Assembly: GCA_964504335.1 (NCBI GenBank)
Contig: CAZDET010000052.1
Span: forward strand, 1-37,475
DNA: 37,475 bases
DNA from: CAZDET01 sp964504335
GTDB lineage: Bacteria; Bacteroidota; Bacteroidia; Chitinophagales; Saprospiraceae
Direction of reading: 5' to 3'
A model generated the notes under the pieces. The model was not told the DNA's origin, made no database searches, and saw only the letters and a program-made list of their open reading frames with translations. Every line of letters starts with the position of its first letter. The stretch's first letter is position 1. Both the position numbers and the translations under genes were made by a program. Positions 8,547 through 18,600 of the stretch are shown in pieces.

Positions 8547-9662
8547 TTACTCTTCCGTCTCGATTGGATCGAGCGATAGGGGCCCCTCTCCTACTCGATC
8601 GGCGATGTAATGTTGGTCTTCGCAGAGTGGTAGCAAGGATTCGCGCACGAATTTCCGAACGCGTTCCGCTTCGGAATCGGGATACAATAAGTGCAGGTTG
8701 GGGCCCGCATCGAGTGTAAAGTAGAGCGGGCAGTTGGATTCCGTCCGAAACGAGCGCAAGCGTTGAATAGCCTCCAGCGTGTTGGGAAGCAAAAGCATGA
8801 CCGATGGAGAGGAGGCCATCATAAGCGCGTGCAGGGTAAAGGCTTCGAGCTCCAGGAGGGTTCCGAATTGCTCCAGGTCGCCTTGCTTCATCGCGTGTAT
8901 CAGTTGCAGGAGCCGTTGGCGCGCCTGCTGATAGCGGGGGGCGGCGTAGGCGTTGTTTTCCATTAGTTGGTGCCCGGCCCGGCTACTCACTGCTTTTTGT
9001 TTTCGGGAAATGATCAAAATATCGTCATGAAAAGACGTGAAGACCTTATGCAGCCCCGATTGATAAGGAATGGCAAATTCGTCGGAGGAACCGTCGATCT
9101 CGCCGGTTTGCCCCCAAACGGCAGCAATCGGAAAGATGGAGCGGCTGGCGCTACCCGAACCGAGTCGGGCTACATAACTCGCTTTGCGAAGAAAAGCGGC
9201 ATCGGAGTCGAACGAATCAAAGAACAGCCGCTCCAATGAACAAAGACACAAAGCCAGGGCGCTCATTCCCGAAGCAGAGGAGGCTATACCGGAGGAATGC
9301 GGAAACGTATTGCTCGTTTCGATGCGGAGGTTGATCTGACGCAAAAAGGGAAAGATCGGAAGTAAGGAGGTGAGATATTTAGCCACGCGCTCGCGAAAAG
9401 CGGGTTGCTCCTGGCCTTCGAACAAAAATTCCAGTTGGATGGTATCATTGTCTGCGCCTATGCGTGGTGCGAAGTGCAGGGTGGTATCCGTTGCAGCCCG
9501 ATCGAGCGTGAGGCTGATCGAGGGGTTTTGCGGTAGCTGATTGCCGTGCTTTCCCCAGTATTTGATGAGCGCAATATTGCTTGGGCTACGCCACCGAACC
9601 GCACCTGATTCCAACTGATCGGTATTGAGTACGAGCTTTGCGTTTTGGTAGTTTGTCTGCAT
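8547..9662 (-). CDS. mvaD: Diphosphomevalonate decarboxylase
   Basis: This GHMP-family enzyme makes isopentenyl diphosphate from mevalonate diphosphate with ATP. The 371-residue sequence shows the signature NIALIKYWGK at 29-38, the Ser-rich phosphate loop SSGIASSASGMSALAL at 123-138, the LGSGSASRSI block at 167-176, and the catalytic Asp318 in TLDAGPN. Its presence says the organism uses the mevalonate route, as a subset of Bacteroidota do. No other mevalonate-pathway gene is in the window. It is followed within 1 bp by the rhodanese lipoprotein gene. Upstream lies the 102-bp gap with two parS-like palindromes that separates it from thrC. Confidence 0.94.
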   Translation of the reverse strand: MQTNYQNAKLVLNTDQLESGAVRWRSPSNIALIKYWGKHGNQLPQNPSISLTLDRAATDTTLHFAPRIGADNDTIQLEFLFEGQEQPAFRERVAKYLTSLLPIFPFLRQINLRIETSNTFPHSSGIASSASGMSALALCLCSLERLFFDSFDSDAAFLRKASYVARLGSGSASRSIFPIAAVWGQTGEIDGSSDEFAIPYQSGLHKVFTSFHDDILIISRKQKAVSSRAGHQLMENNAYAAPRYQQARQRLLQLIHAMKQGDLEQFGTLLELEAFTLHALMMASSPSVMLLLPNTLEAIQRLRSFRTESNCPLYFTLDAGPNLHLLYPDSEAERVRKFVRESLLPLCEDQHYIADRVGEGPLSLDPIETEE

Positions 9663-9697
9663 TTTCCTCTAACAATAAATTGTCCAGGAGGTTTGAG

Positions 9698-9751
9698 TGT
9701 TCCACGTGGAACAATTGGGTGGAAGGAAGGTGGAATGTTCCACGTGGAACA
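9698..9751. promoter_or_regulatory. Two parS-like 16-bp palindromes (ParB/Noc-type sites)
   Basis: TGTTCCACGTGGAACA occurs twice, at 9698-9713 and 9736-9751, 38 bp apart in the thrC-mvaD gap. The well-known bacterial parS consensus is TGTTNCACGTGAAACA, so each copy is a fully symmetric variant of it. The second copy sits inside a perfect 28-bp palindrome (9730-9757). ParB loads at parS sites, which cluster near origins; these are about 8 kb from the candidate origin. Alternative readings are a transcription factor operator or a terminator for one of the flanking genes, but two identical parS-like cores favour ParB. Confidence 0.78.
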
Positions 9752-9764
9752 TTCCACGGAAATA

Positions 9765-11102
9765 TCACAAGTAATTCTCCAAAAGGAAGGATCGGAAGGG
9801 CTCGTAGGCCGTGGTCAATTCGAGCTTATCTTCTTTTCGATCGGCGAGTTCGGCAAGTCGGTCAGGTACTTCGATGGATCGGTTCAGGATGCGCTCCACG
9901 TCGGGGAGGAATTTAGCGGGGTGGGCTGTTTCCAGTAAGACGCCTACGTACTCCGGGTGCGTTTCGAAAAAGGCCTTTAGCGCCAAATATCCGACCGCTC
10001 CGTGGGGGTCCATGGTGTATTCATACCGCGCAGCTATTTCCTGGATGGCCGCTTCGGTTTGGGCATCATTGAATGCAAATCCGCTGATGCGGGAGCGCAT
10101 TGATTGCCAAACGGCTGATTCCATTATTTCCTGAATGGCTCCGCGGTGACCGTATAGATCGACCATTCGGGCAAAGTTGCTGGGTCGGCCCACGTCCATT
10201 GCATTCGAAAGGGTACGCACGGAGGGCCGGGGTCGGTAGCGGTTGGTCTGGAGGTAGGTCGGTACGACGTCGTTGCGGTTCGTAGCGGCAATGAAGTGCT
10301 GTATCGGAAGTCCCATCTGTACGGCAAATAACCCGGCGGTTAAATTGCCAAAGTTTCCACTGGGCACACAAAACACAGCAGGTGCCTTCGGGTCGGGTAG
10401 TTGTTTGAACGCTTCGAAGTAATAGAAAGACTGAGGAATGAGGCGGGCAATATTTATGCTATTGGCGGAGCTGAGTCGGAGCTTGCCCCGCAGCGGCTCG
10501 TCGAGGAAGGCCTGCTTGACCAGCGCCTGGCAATCGTCGAAGGTCCCTTCGATTTCGAGGGCACGCACGTTTCCTCCTAAGGTGGTGAGTTGTTTTTGCT
10601 GTAAAGCGCTCACCTTATCTTTCGGGTAGAGAATGACCACTTCAATCCCCTCTGCTTGATGAAAACCAGCTGCAACGGCCCCGCCGGTATCGCCCGAAGT
10701 GGCTACGAGAATGATGAGCTTTTGGTCTTCTCCACGGTTGAAGTAGCTCATTAATTGCGCCATGAACCGAGCGCCAAAGTCTTTAAATGCCAGACTCGGC
10801 CCGTGAAATAACTCCAGTACGTGATAGTGGTCGTCCAGTTGTACCAGCGGAGCCGGAAAGGTAAGCGATTGCTCCAATAATTGCCGGAGGTCGGATTCCG
10901 GAATATAATCGCCAAAAAGGGACCGGCATACTTCGTATCCGATTTCAACCAGGCTGAAATCTCGCAGGGATGACAGAAAGGAAGGAGCCAGTGTCGGCAG
11001 TTCTACCGGCATGTACAGGCCATTGTCCGGAGGCAGCCCCCGAAACACGGCCTCTCGCAAATCCACTACGTGCTGTCGGTCTTTCGTACTATACAGCTTC
11101 AT
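9765..11102 (-). CDS. thrC: Threonine synthase
   Basis: This PLP-dependent fold-type II enzyme converts O-phosphohomoserine to threonine. It has 445 residues. The N-terminus YSTKDRQHVVDLREAVFRGL and PPDNGLYMP are typical. The PLP lysine is Lys107 in GPSLAFKDFGARF. SGDTGGAVAAGF supplies a phosphate-binding loop, and CVPSGNFGNLTAGL is a second conserved glycine block. It is the last gene of a thrA-thrB-thrC run, 3 bp after thrB. Just downstream are the parS-like sites. Confidence 0.95.
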   Translation of the reverse strand: MKLYSTKDRQHVVDLREAVFRGLPPDNGLYMPVELPTLAPSFLSSLRDFSLVEIGYEVCRSLFGDYIPESDLRQLLEQSLTFPAPLVQLDDHYHVLELFHGPSLAFKDFGARFMAQLMSYFNRGEDQKLIILVATSGDTGGAVAAGFHQAEGIEVVILYPKDKVSALQQKQLTTLGGNVRALEIEGTFDDCQALVKQAFLDEPLRGKLRLSSANSINIARLIPQSFYYFEAFKQLPDPKAPAVFCVPSGNFGNLTAGLFAVQMGLPIQHFIAATNRNDVVPTYLQTNRYRPRPSVRTLSNAMDVGRPSNFARMVDLYGHRGAIQEIMESAVWQSMRSRISGFAFNDAQTEAAIQEIAARYEYTMDPHGAVGYLALKAFFETHPEYVGVLLETAHPAKFLPDVERILNRSIEVPDRLAELADRKEDKLELTTAYEPFRSFLLENYL

Positions 11103-11105
11103 CGG

Positions 11106-12053
11106 TCAGCTAGATTGGAGCAATTCGACCCCCCGGTGATTGATACCCGAAACGTATACGCTGGAGTCGATTGCATGTGACTGAAACACTCGTTGCATGG
11201 TTTCTCCTATTGCCCGGGCAGTTTCCATGCCCCTGGTAAGTGCAAAAATACTCGGTCCGGCACCGCTGATGCTACAGCCGAGGGCCCCCTTCGATAGGGC
11301 CGCCTCCCGAACCTCGTAGAAGTGGGGAATCAGCTTTGCTCGTTGCGGTTCGATCATGCGGTCCTGTAGGGAGCGGCCAATTAGCTCGTAATCACCGTTG
11401 CACAGCCCCAGCACCAGTCCGCCCATATTAGCCGCCTGTTCGATGGCCAATTGAAGCGAAATAGCCGGCTGCAAAATCGTGCGGGCTTCCTTGGTTAATA
11501 TTTCGACTTTAGGATGGATGACCGCTGCACACAATTCGGTTGGGCAAGGTACAGAATGAACGTCCAGAGTGGGGTTATCCCGAATGAGCAAGATACCACC
11601 CAGGAGCGAAGGCCCAACATTATCGGCGTGGAAGGCACCATCGGCCGCTTGCTCGCCGAGCACGGCAAAGCGGAGCAGATCCTGACGAGCCAGTGGTTGG
11701 GGGAGTAGCGCATTGACGGCCACCACCGCACCGGCGGCACTGGCTGCGCTGCTCCCCAGGCCGCTTCCAAACGGCATGCGCTTGTGGATGTCCAACTCGA
11801 TGCCAAAATCCAATTCGGGCTGACTGGCTAGCAGCGCAGCCGCAGCGACACCCGCCGTATTGCGTTCGATGTCGGTGGGGAGGCTCTTATCGCCCGTACC
11901 GGTAATGCAACCGATGCGCAGGCCCGGTTCAGATACGCGCCGGGCAACGATTTCATCGCCGGGCAGATCGATTGCAAAACCCAACGCGTCGAATCCGACG
12001 GCTACGTTTGCCACGGAGGCAGGTGCGAATACCCGTATTTCACGTACAGCCAT
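11106..12053 (-). CDS. thrB: Homoserine kinase
   Basis: This GHMP kinase phosphorylates homoserine for the threonine synthase encoded 3 bp downstream. The 315-residue product has an N-terminal APASVANVAVGFDALGFAI strand-loop (10-28), the ATP-binding loop PFGSGLGSSAASAAG at 94-108 and a C-terminal GCSISGAGPSIFAL motif, all standard for the family. It starts 2 bp after the thrA stop, so the genes are almost certainly translated from one message. Confidence 0.95.
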   Translation of the reverse strand: MAVREIRVFAPASVANVAVGFDALGFAIDLPGDEIVARRVSEPGLRIGCITGTGDKSLPTDIERNTAGVAAAALLASQPELDFGIELDIHKRMPFGSGLGSSAASAAGAVVAVNALLPQPLARQDLLRFAVLGEQAADGAFHADNVGPSLLGGILLIRDNPTLDVHSVPCPTELCAAVIHPKVEILTKEARTILQPAISLQLAIEQAANMGGLVLGLCNGDYELIGRSLQDRMIEPQRAKLIPHFYEVREAALSKGALGCSISGAGPSIFALTRGMETARAIGETMQRVFQSHAIDSSVYVSGINHRGVELLQSS

Positions 12054-12055
12054 AC

Positions 12056-14512
12056 TTAGCTTAGATAGTTTCCTATGCGAATAATTTCGGCAAATACACC
12101 GGCGGCCGTCACCTCGGCACCCGCACCGGGGCCACGCACTACCAAGGGGCGCTCCTGGTAGCGATCGGTGGTGAATACGATCATATTGTCACTGCCGCTC
12201 AGGGTGTAAAAGGGATTTTCCATTCCGACCGCTTCCAGGGCAATGCTCGCGCGTCCCTCTTCGAGTTTGGCGATAAAGCGTAGTACCTTTCCAGCCTGCG
12301 TAGCCCCGCGGCGCCCTTCTTCGAAATGGTGATCAAACGCCTCCAGGCGTTCGAAAAACTGATCGACATCTTCGGCTTCCTGCACCTCCGCAGGAAGAAT
12401 AGGTTGGATGTGCACATCGCTAGCTTCCAGCGGAATGCCCGTTTCGCGGGCCAGGATAATAAGCTTGCGGCGCACGTCCAGCCCCGCCAGATCCTCGCGT
12501 GGATCCGGCTCGGTGAAACCCCGGGAGCGTGCTTCCCGAACGATGGCACTAAAGGGACGGCTGCCGTCAAACTGGTTGAAGATATAGGATAAGGAGCCGG
12601 ACAAAACGCCTTCAATCTTCAGAATGCGGTCGCCCGAGTTGATCAGATCATTGAGCGTCGAAATTACGGGTAATCCCGCTCCGACATTGGTTTCGTACAA
12701 AAAGTGGACGCCGCGCCGCTTGGCGATGGTCAGCAGCCGCTGGTACTGGAGGTAAGAAGACGAGGTGGCGATTTTATTCGGGGTGGAAATCGAAATACTG
12801 TGGTCGAGGATCGATTCGTAATAGCTGGCCACCCGCTGGTCGGCCGTGTTGTCAATGAAGACCGTATTACTGAGGTTGAATTCCTTCATGCGCCCCACGA
12901 ACAGCGGTAAATCCGCTTTGACCTCCGATTCGTCCAGAATCGATCGCCAACGGGAGAGATCGATCCCGTCTTCGTTGAATACCATCTTTTTGGTATTACT
13001 CAACCCAACGACCTTGATCAGCAGCGATCGATGATCGCGCAACAACCGCGCTTGCTGGTGAATTTGCTTGAGTAAGGTACCTCCAATTAGCCCCACACCG
13101 ACGATGAAGAGGTGCAGTTCTTTCACCTGCGAGAGGAAGAAGGCCTCGTGCAGTGCATTGAGGGCCTTCGATTCGTCGGCCATGGGAATGGCCACCGAAA
13201 TATTTAACTCACTGGAACCCTGGGCGATAGCTACAGCATTGATGCCGTTCTGGCCGAGGGCCTGAAACATGCGCCCGGCAATGCCCGGTTGGTCGCGGAT
13301 GCGCTCGCCGATGATTGCTACCACCGAGAGCTCCTCTTCGATTTTGACAGCATCGACCTGCCGGCGTTCCAGCTCGTATTCGAATTCATCTTCCACGCAT
13401 TGCTTGGCGTACTTGGCCTCATCGGGCTTGACGGCAAAGCTAATGCTGTGTTCACTGGAGCCTTGCGTGATCAGAATGATGTTAATATCGGCCTGCGCCA
13501 GGGAACTGAATAGGCGGGCGGCCGTACCCGGAACCCCAAACAGGCCACTACCCGAAAGCTTGAGCAGTGCGATTTGATTGATCGAAGAAATGCCCTTAAC
13601 CTGCTGGCTGTGTTGATCTTGCTTTCCCGAAATGAGAGTCCCCTCAAAGTCCGGCCGGAAAGTATTCTTGATGTAAAGGGGAATCTGCCGCTGCATGGCC
13701 GGTTGTAGGGTGGGCGGATAAATGACTTTAGCCCCAAAGTGCGACATTTCCATGGCCTCCCCGTAGGTCATGCTGGGAATGGTAAAAGCCCGCTTAACCC
13801 GGCGGGGATCGGCGGTCAGCACACCGTCTACATCGGTCCAGATTTCGATCTTATCTGCCTCTAGCCCTGCCGCCAGGAGGGAAGCCGTATAGTCCGATCC
13901 GCCCCGGCCGAGGGTGCTGGTAAGTCCCCCCTTGGTGGAGCCAATAAATCCAGTAACTATCTGTATTTCAGGGTTTTCTGAATAATGCTCCCGAACGCGC
14001 CGATAGGTTTCCTTGAAGTTTACTTTGGCATTGCCGAAGTTTTTATCGGTCTTGATGATTTTTCTGGCGTCGAGATAGGAGGCCGGGATTCCTTCCTGGC
14101 GCAGTACCTGGGCAATGAGGTGCGCCGAAGACCGCTCGCCGAAACTGAGCACATAATCCATGGTTCGTGGAGAAGCCTCCCGCACGAGGAAAATGCCGTA
14201 CAGCAAGTTCTTCAGTACATCGTGGCTTTCGCGAATGCGCAGGGCGACTTCATCGGCGAGGGGCGGTTGCAACAGGGTCTGTACGATCTGCTGGTGGCGC
14301 TCGGTTATGGCGTCGTAGAGCGGAATGTAAGCATCATCGCCCTCCGCCGCAATTTCACTCATTCGAATGAGCTGATCCGTCACCCCTCCCAGAGCGGAAA
14401 AAACGACTGTAAAGTGGTCTCCTTCCGCGTAGTATCGCTTGAGGATTTCTACCACTCCCCGAATGCGCTCGGCTGATGCAATGGACGATCCGCCGAATTT
14501 CAATACGTTCAT
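12056..14512 (-). CDS. thrA: Bifunctional aspartate kinase / homoserine dehydrogenase
   Basis: The 818-residue fusion carries the first and third steps of the aspartate-to-homoserine route. The N-terminal kinase (about 1-290) begins MNVLKFGGSS and has GRGGSDYTASLLA and the EIWTDVDGVLTADPR block. Two ACT domains follow at about 310-460, the usual site of feedback control by threonine. The C-terminal dehydrogenase (about 465-818) opens with the dinucleotide loop FIVGVGLIGGTLL and includes NVGAGLPVISTL and GVLSGSLSYIFNQF. Threonine inhibition is expected from the family. It heads thrA-thrB-thrC; aspartate-semialdehyde dehydrogenase is absent from the window. The 101-bp upstream gap holds a 14-bp palindrome. 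Confidence 0.96.
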   Translation of the reverse strand: MNVLKFGGSSIASAERIRGVVEILKRYYAEGDHFTVVFSALGGVTDQLIRMSEIAAEGDDAYIPLYDAITERHQQIVQTLLQPPLADEVALRIRESHDVLKNLLYGIFLVREASPRTMDYVLSFGERSSAHLIAQVLRQEGIPASYLDARKIIKTDKNFGNAKVNFKETYRRVREHYSENPEIQIVTGFIGSTKGGLTSTLGRGGSDYTASLLAAGLEADKIEIWTDVDGVLTADPRRVKRAFTIPSMTYGEAMEMSHFGAKVIYPPTLQPAMQRQIPLYIKNTFRPDFEGTLISGKQDQHSQQVKGISSINQIALLKLSGSGLFGVPGTAARLFSSLAQADINIILITQGSSEHSISFAVKPDEAKYAKQCVEDEFEYELERRQVDAVKIEEELSVVAIIGERIRDQPGIAGRMFQALGQNGINAVAIAQGSSELNISVAIPMADESKALNALHEAFFLSQVKELHLFIVGVGLIGGTLLKQIHQQARLLRDHRSLLIKVVGLSNTKKMVFNEDGIDLSRWRSILDESEVKADLPLFVGRMKEFNLSNTVFIDNTADQRVASYYESILDHSISISTPNKIATSSSYLQYQRLLTIAKRRGVHFLYETNVGAGLPVISTLNDLINSGDRILKIEGVLSGSLSYIFNQFDGSRPFSAIVREARSRGFTEPDPREDLAGLDVRRKLIILARETGIPLEASDVHIQPILPAEVQEAEDVDQFFERLEAFDHHFEEGRRGATQAGKVLRFIAKLEEGRASIALEAVGMENPFYTLSGSDNMIVFTTDRYQERPLVVRGPGAGAEVTAAGVFAEIIRIGNYLS

Positions 14513-14541
14513 TGGTCACGATTACATAAGTGAACACCGTT

Positions 14542-14555
14542 CTTCGCCGGCGAAG
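14542..14555. promoter_or_regulatory. 14-bp palindrome upstream of thrA
   Basis: CTTCGCCGGCGAAG is perfectly self-complementary and lies 30 bp before the thrA start, between ybeY and thrA. It could be an operator or a small hairpin. I see no Thr- or Ile-rich leader peptide with an attenuator nearby. Confidence 0.35.
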
Positions 14556-14613
14556 GTAAGTACAATACGGATGGTTTTGAAGGCGCGTGGGTGGGTTTGA
14601 GAGGGAGGGTGCG

Positions 14614-15087
14614 TTAGTCTGCTCTGTTGTTGGCTAGTAGTTCTAACGCATCGTCCTCTGCCTTTCGCATGGCCGCTGCTTCCTCCCTTGTTTTATCGCC
14701 CAGTCCACACAAATGCAGTACTCCGTGGATCATCACTCGATGCAACTCCTCTTCGAAGGCATGGCCGGTCTCTCCGGCATTTTCCTGCACGCGTTCGAGA
14801 CTGATAAAGAGGTCGGCGTGGATATTCGGAAATGAAGAATAGGGGAACGTAATGATATCCGTGAGCGTATCGTGTTGAAGAAATTCTACGTTGATCCGGT
14901 GGAGGTAGGCATCCGTACAAAATACGTATTGGAGGTGGTGCAACCGAGCACCGTACTGGAGGAGTATTTGTTCAATCCACTTTCTGAGAAGGTCGTAATC
15001 CAATGGAGGAGAAGGGAGTTCGATGGTCTCGAATTCGATGGCGGCGTCCGCTTCGGATTCAAAGTGCGGAAAGGAATGCTCCTCCAT
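14614..15087 (-). CDS. ybeY: Endoribonuclease YbeY (rRNA maturation factor)
   Basis: YbeY is a metal-dependent RNase acting in 16S rRNA 3'-end maturation and ribosome quality control. The 157-residue protein has the family's DTLTDIITFPYS strand and the metal motif HGVLHLCGLGDKT. The first two His ligands are present. The third position, His in most phyla (HGxxHLxGxDH), is not His here; to my knowledge other Bacteroidota also have a DKT-type ending. A 25-residue N-terminal extension rich in acidic residues precedes the fold. It begins 14 bp after the RsbW-like gene, so the two probably share a message. Confidence 0.92.
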   Translation of the reverse strand: MEEHSFPHFESEADAAIEFETIELPSPPLDYDLLRKWIEQILLQYGARLHHLQYVFCTDAYLHRINVEFLQHDTLTDIITFPYSSFPNIHADLFISLERVQENAGETGHAFEEELHRVMIHGVLHLCGLGDKTREEAAAMRKAEDDALELLANNRAD

Positions 15088-15101
15088 AGAAGCAGAAAAG
15101 G

Positions 15102-15506
15102 CTAAAGTTTAAAGCGCATTTCGACGGTAGAGCCACCATTTTGGTAGCGCACCCGGTCGGACAACTGGTGAATGAGGAATACACCACGACCACCAATTTT
15201 AGTCAGATTTTCCGGCTTGGTTGGATCGGGAATGCTGCGGTAATCAAAGCCACGTCCCTGATCGCTGACGACAACTGCCAGGCTATCTTTTAGTTTCTTG
15301 AAGGATATCTTAACTTTTTTGGATCGATCCCGCCGATTGCCGTGAATCATCGCATTGTTGACGGCTTCGGTTAGCGTGATGAGCAGGTTAGCGTATAAGT
15401 CTTTGCTTAGGCGGTGCTTCTTTGCGATGAGCTGCACGAGTTGCTCAATCTGCCGAATGTTACGGGGGTCAGACTGTAATTCTATCATATAAGATTGTGT
15501 ACTCAT
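15102..15506 (-). CDS. RsbW-like ATP-binding protein (serine kinase / anti-sigma type)
   Basis: This 134-residue protein is a stand-alone GHKL ATPase of the RsbW/SpoIIAB type (HATPase_c_2). The ATP-binding boxes are visible: EAVNNAMIHGN (N box), VVSDQGRGFDY (G1) and KIGGRGVFLIHQLSD (G2). Such proteins phosphorylate an anti-sigma-factor antagonist or bind a sigma factor. No antagonist (STAS), phosphatase or sigma gene is adjacent, so its partner must be encoded elsewhere. It lies 14 bp before ybeY. The 163-bp gap upstream should hold its promoter, though I find no clear TAnnTTTG element. Confidence 0.88.
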   Translation of the reverse strand: MSTQSYMIELQSDPRNIRQIEQLVQLIAKKHRLSKDLYANLLITLTEAVNNAMIHGNRRDRSKKVKISFKKLKDSLAVVVSDQGRGFDYRSIPDPTKPENLTKIGGRGVFLIHQLSDRVRYQNGGSTVEMRFKL

Positions 15507-15669
15507 TTAATCGACAACCTATCGTTAATATATCGAAATAACAGCATCTGTTCAAGGGGGCAATGAAATATAGCCCGCAATGCCAGCGTAGACGACTGAA
15601 CGTTAAGACGATAGGATGTTAGCCCCGTCACTGACCTATACGGCAAAAAGGATGAAATAGTTGATTCTT

Positions 15670-18600
15670 TTATTCACTTTCACTACGCAGCGACTGAAAA
15701 TATTCATCCACCAGGCGCTTGTAGTAGGGTTTGAGGGTGGGAGATACGCGTTTGAACATTTCGACTTCCGCTTCGCGTTGGCGGATGTATTCTTCCATCG
15801 AGGGCGGCATTTTTCGTTCGCGTTGCTCGGCGGTTTCTGATTTGCGTTGTTCGTCGAGTTGCCGCTCGCGCTCGGCTTTTTCGTATTCCAGGAGGCGCGA
15901 CAAAATTTGCTGCTGTCGGTTGAGCATCTCAGTGGTCAGCCGCTTATTCACGAGCTCCTCCTCGACGCGGTCCATGCCCTCGATCATATCCTGCAGCTCT
16001 TTACTGCCTTTACCTTGCTCCCGCAGTTGTTGTTGCTTCTGTTCGAGTGCCCGCCGCAGGGCGGCCTGTTTTGCTGCCATTTGGGCAAATTCCTTGCTGG
16101 TGGCACGTTCGCCGCCCCGTTCCATGCGTTGCTGCATGTTTTGCATCTCCTGATTGAGTTGCTGTTGCCCCTGGCTGATCTTATCCTTCGGCTGCTGTCC
16201 AGGCATCGACTGCTGTCCGGGTTTTGGGCAGGAGGCAGCCGACATCATGCTCGACATTTGCTGCTGCATGTTTTCCATGGTCTCGCTGAGCATGAGCGCC
16301 AGGTCGTTGAGATTGGTCATTGCGCGTTGCTGGTGCTCGGCCGCCTGAGGTTGGCGGCGTTCTTCCAGTTCCTCTACGGTAGACCGCATCTCGCCTTTAA
16401 TATCGCTAACTTTTTCAGTTACAAAAGATTCAATCTGAAAAACGCGCTTGGCCAGCGCCTGCAGGCTATCTTCAACCAATCGGAAGTCTTCCTGGAGCTT
16501 GAATTGTTCCTGAACGAGCTCTACATAGCGCGGCGTATTGATTTCGGCCTGCTCGAAATTGTCGATCAGTTCTTCCTGGTCAAAAGAGAGGCCGACGAGG
16601 TTTTCGAGTAATTGCCGCAGCGAATTGATGTCTTCCTGCATTTGCTGTTGCTGCATTCCCGACATCGATTGTTGCATCTGGCTCGACATTTCGCGCATCT
16701 TCTGGCTGGCCTTTTGCTGCGATTGGGCAGCCTTCTGGTTCTCCTGGTTGCGCAGTTGCTCTTTGCTGTTATTCAGTTCTTCCTGGATGGCATCCTGCTG
16801 TTCCTCCTGGGTGTCGAGGTTGGTGGGAGACTGTAGCTCCTGATTTTTCTGCTCAGTCTGCTCGAGTCGTTCCTGAATCTGGTCGAACTGATCGTTGATT
16901 TTCTGCTGTTCTTCCTGCAGTTGTTCCTGAGATAGGGATTCTTCCTGGGTTTGTTCACTGAGTTGCTCTTGCTGCTCGGCGAGTTCCTCCAAATCGTCCA
17001 TGGTTTCCTGCATTTCCTTTTCCAGCTCGAGTTGCTTGAAGAGTTCCAGCAGGCGGTCGATTTCCATTTCCATCTCCTCGTCGTTAAACTGGAAATCTTC
17101 CATCATTTCCAGGGCATCCTCCTTTTCGAGTTCCTGCATGAGCTCCTCAATTTGTTCCATGAGCTTGCGCATTTCCTCATTTTCGGCGGCTTCTTCGAAG
17201 AGCTTTTCGAGGCGCTCCTGTTTTTCTTCTACTTCGGGGCTGGAGGGGCGGAATTCCTCTTCATTCTGCAAGTTTTCCTGGAAGGCTTTCTGAGCCTCGT
17301 TGATTTTTCGTTCAATTTCCTGCTGCTTCTGCAGGAGTTTTTCCAGTTCCTTGCGGGTTTTCCAGTCGACTTCTTTTTCCTGCAGGAGCTTTTCGCGCAG
17401 CCGCTTCAACTCTTCCTGTAGTTCGTCGGATTCGCGGAGGGCCTGCTCCAGGTCGTCTTTGATTTTATTGTCGTTGGCTTCTGCTTTGGCGGCGATTTCC
17501 TCCTTGGTAGGTACGGCGAATGTCATCAGGCCCGTGCGAGCGGATTTAGCGCCGTTGACGCCGTCGTTGTCGAATACCTCGAAGTAATAGCTAATCTGAT
17601 CGCCGGGATTCAGTTCGAGTTCGGTGAGGTCCCAGATGTAGTCGTAACGGGTTTGTTTGGTGCCGGGGTTACTGATGGGCACGTAAATGGTTTCTTCCGG
17701 CCCTTCGTTTTCGCGGATAACCTGGTAGGCGAAGCGCAGGCGGCTCAGCCCGTAGTCGTCCGATGCATCGCCGGCGAAGAAAAGTACTTTGCGCTGCGTG
17801 CTATCCTGGAAGCGTTCTACTTTGATCTCCGGGTAGAGATCGGGAATGACGTTGATGCGGTAACCGACCGAATCGGCCCGGGGCAAAAGGGTATTGGAGG
17901 CAAACAGCTTATAACCCAGGGCTTCGAGGATACGGCGATTTGTGGTGAACAAATCGTCGGAGAAACGGCGCAATTCCTGAGGGGTTTCCTCGTCGCTGAA
18001 TTGCACTTCGATGCGGTCGGTATTTTCGGTGTTGAACACCCAGTTGAGCTCGGTACCCACCGGTACCGTCAGGTCGCCGATGTTGTTGAGAGATTCGTCA
18101 CTGCGACCGGTGTAAGCAGGATAATCTACTTTGATTTCGAAGTCGGTGATGTTGGGTTTGCGCAGCACGTCGAGCGAATAGGTAATGGAGCTGACCTCTC
18201 CCGCCCGCAGTTGGAAGCGGACGGCATCCTGCACGTTTTTAAACACGTACTCGAATTGATTTGGCGCTTTTTTTTGTGCCCGGTACTGGTACCCGTCGAT
18301 TTCGATAAAAACCTCGTTGGGCAACTGGTCGCCCGTAACGTCGATCGTCAGTGGGTAATCGTTGAACTGGGCTACGGACAGCTCCGACTCGTCAATCACG
18401 AATTGGAAGGGAGCGGGGCGTAAAAACTCCCGGCCGTTGTAGATCAGGCGCTCCGTGCTATCGAGAATCAGACTTGGAGCCGCCCACAGTAGTACGAGCA
18501 ACAGCAACAGCGGGGGCAGGGCGTACTTCAAATAGCGGCGATTCTGGCCCAGATCGATGGCCGCCTTGAAGGGAACCGGTCGGATTTCTTCCGTTTTCTG

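Noticed and set aside
9730..9757. 28-bp palindrome as an intrinsic terminator for thrC
   Set aside because: There is no T-tract on the minus strand after the palindrome, and the 16-bp core is repeated identically nearby, which fits a protein-binding site better.
16951..17421. Phe/Leu-rich plus-strand frame resembling a membrane protein
   Set aside because: It is the complement of the Glu/Gln/Lys-rich coiled coil, which automatically yields Phe/Leu/Ser-rich antisense frames.
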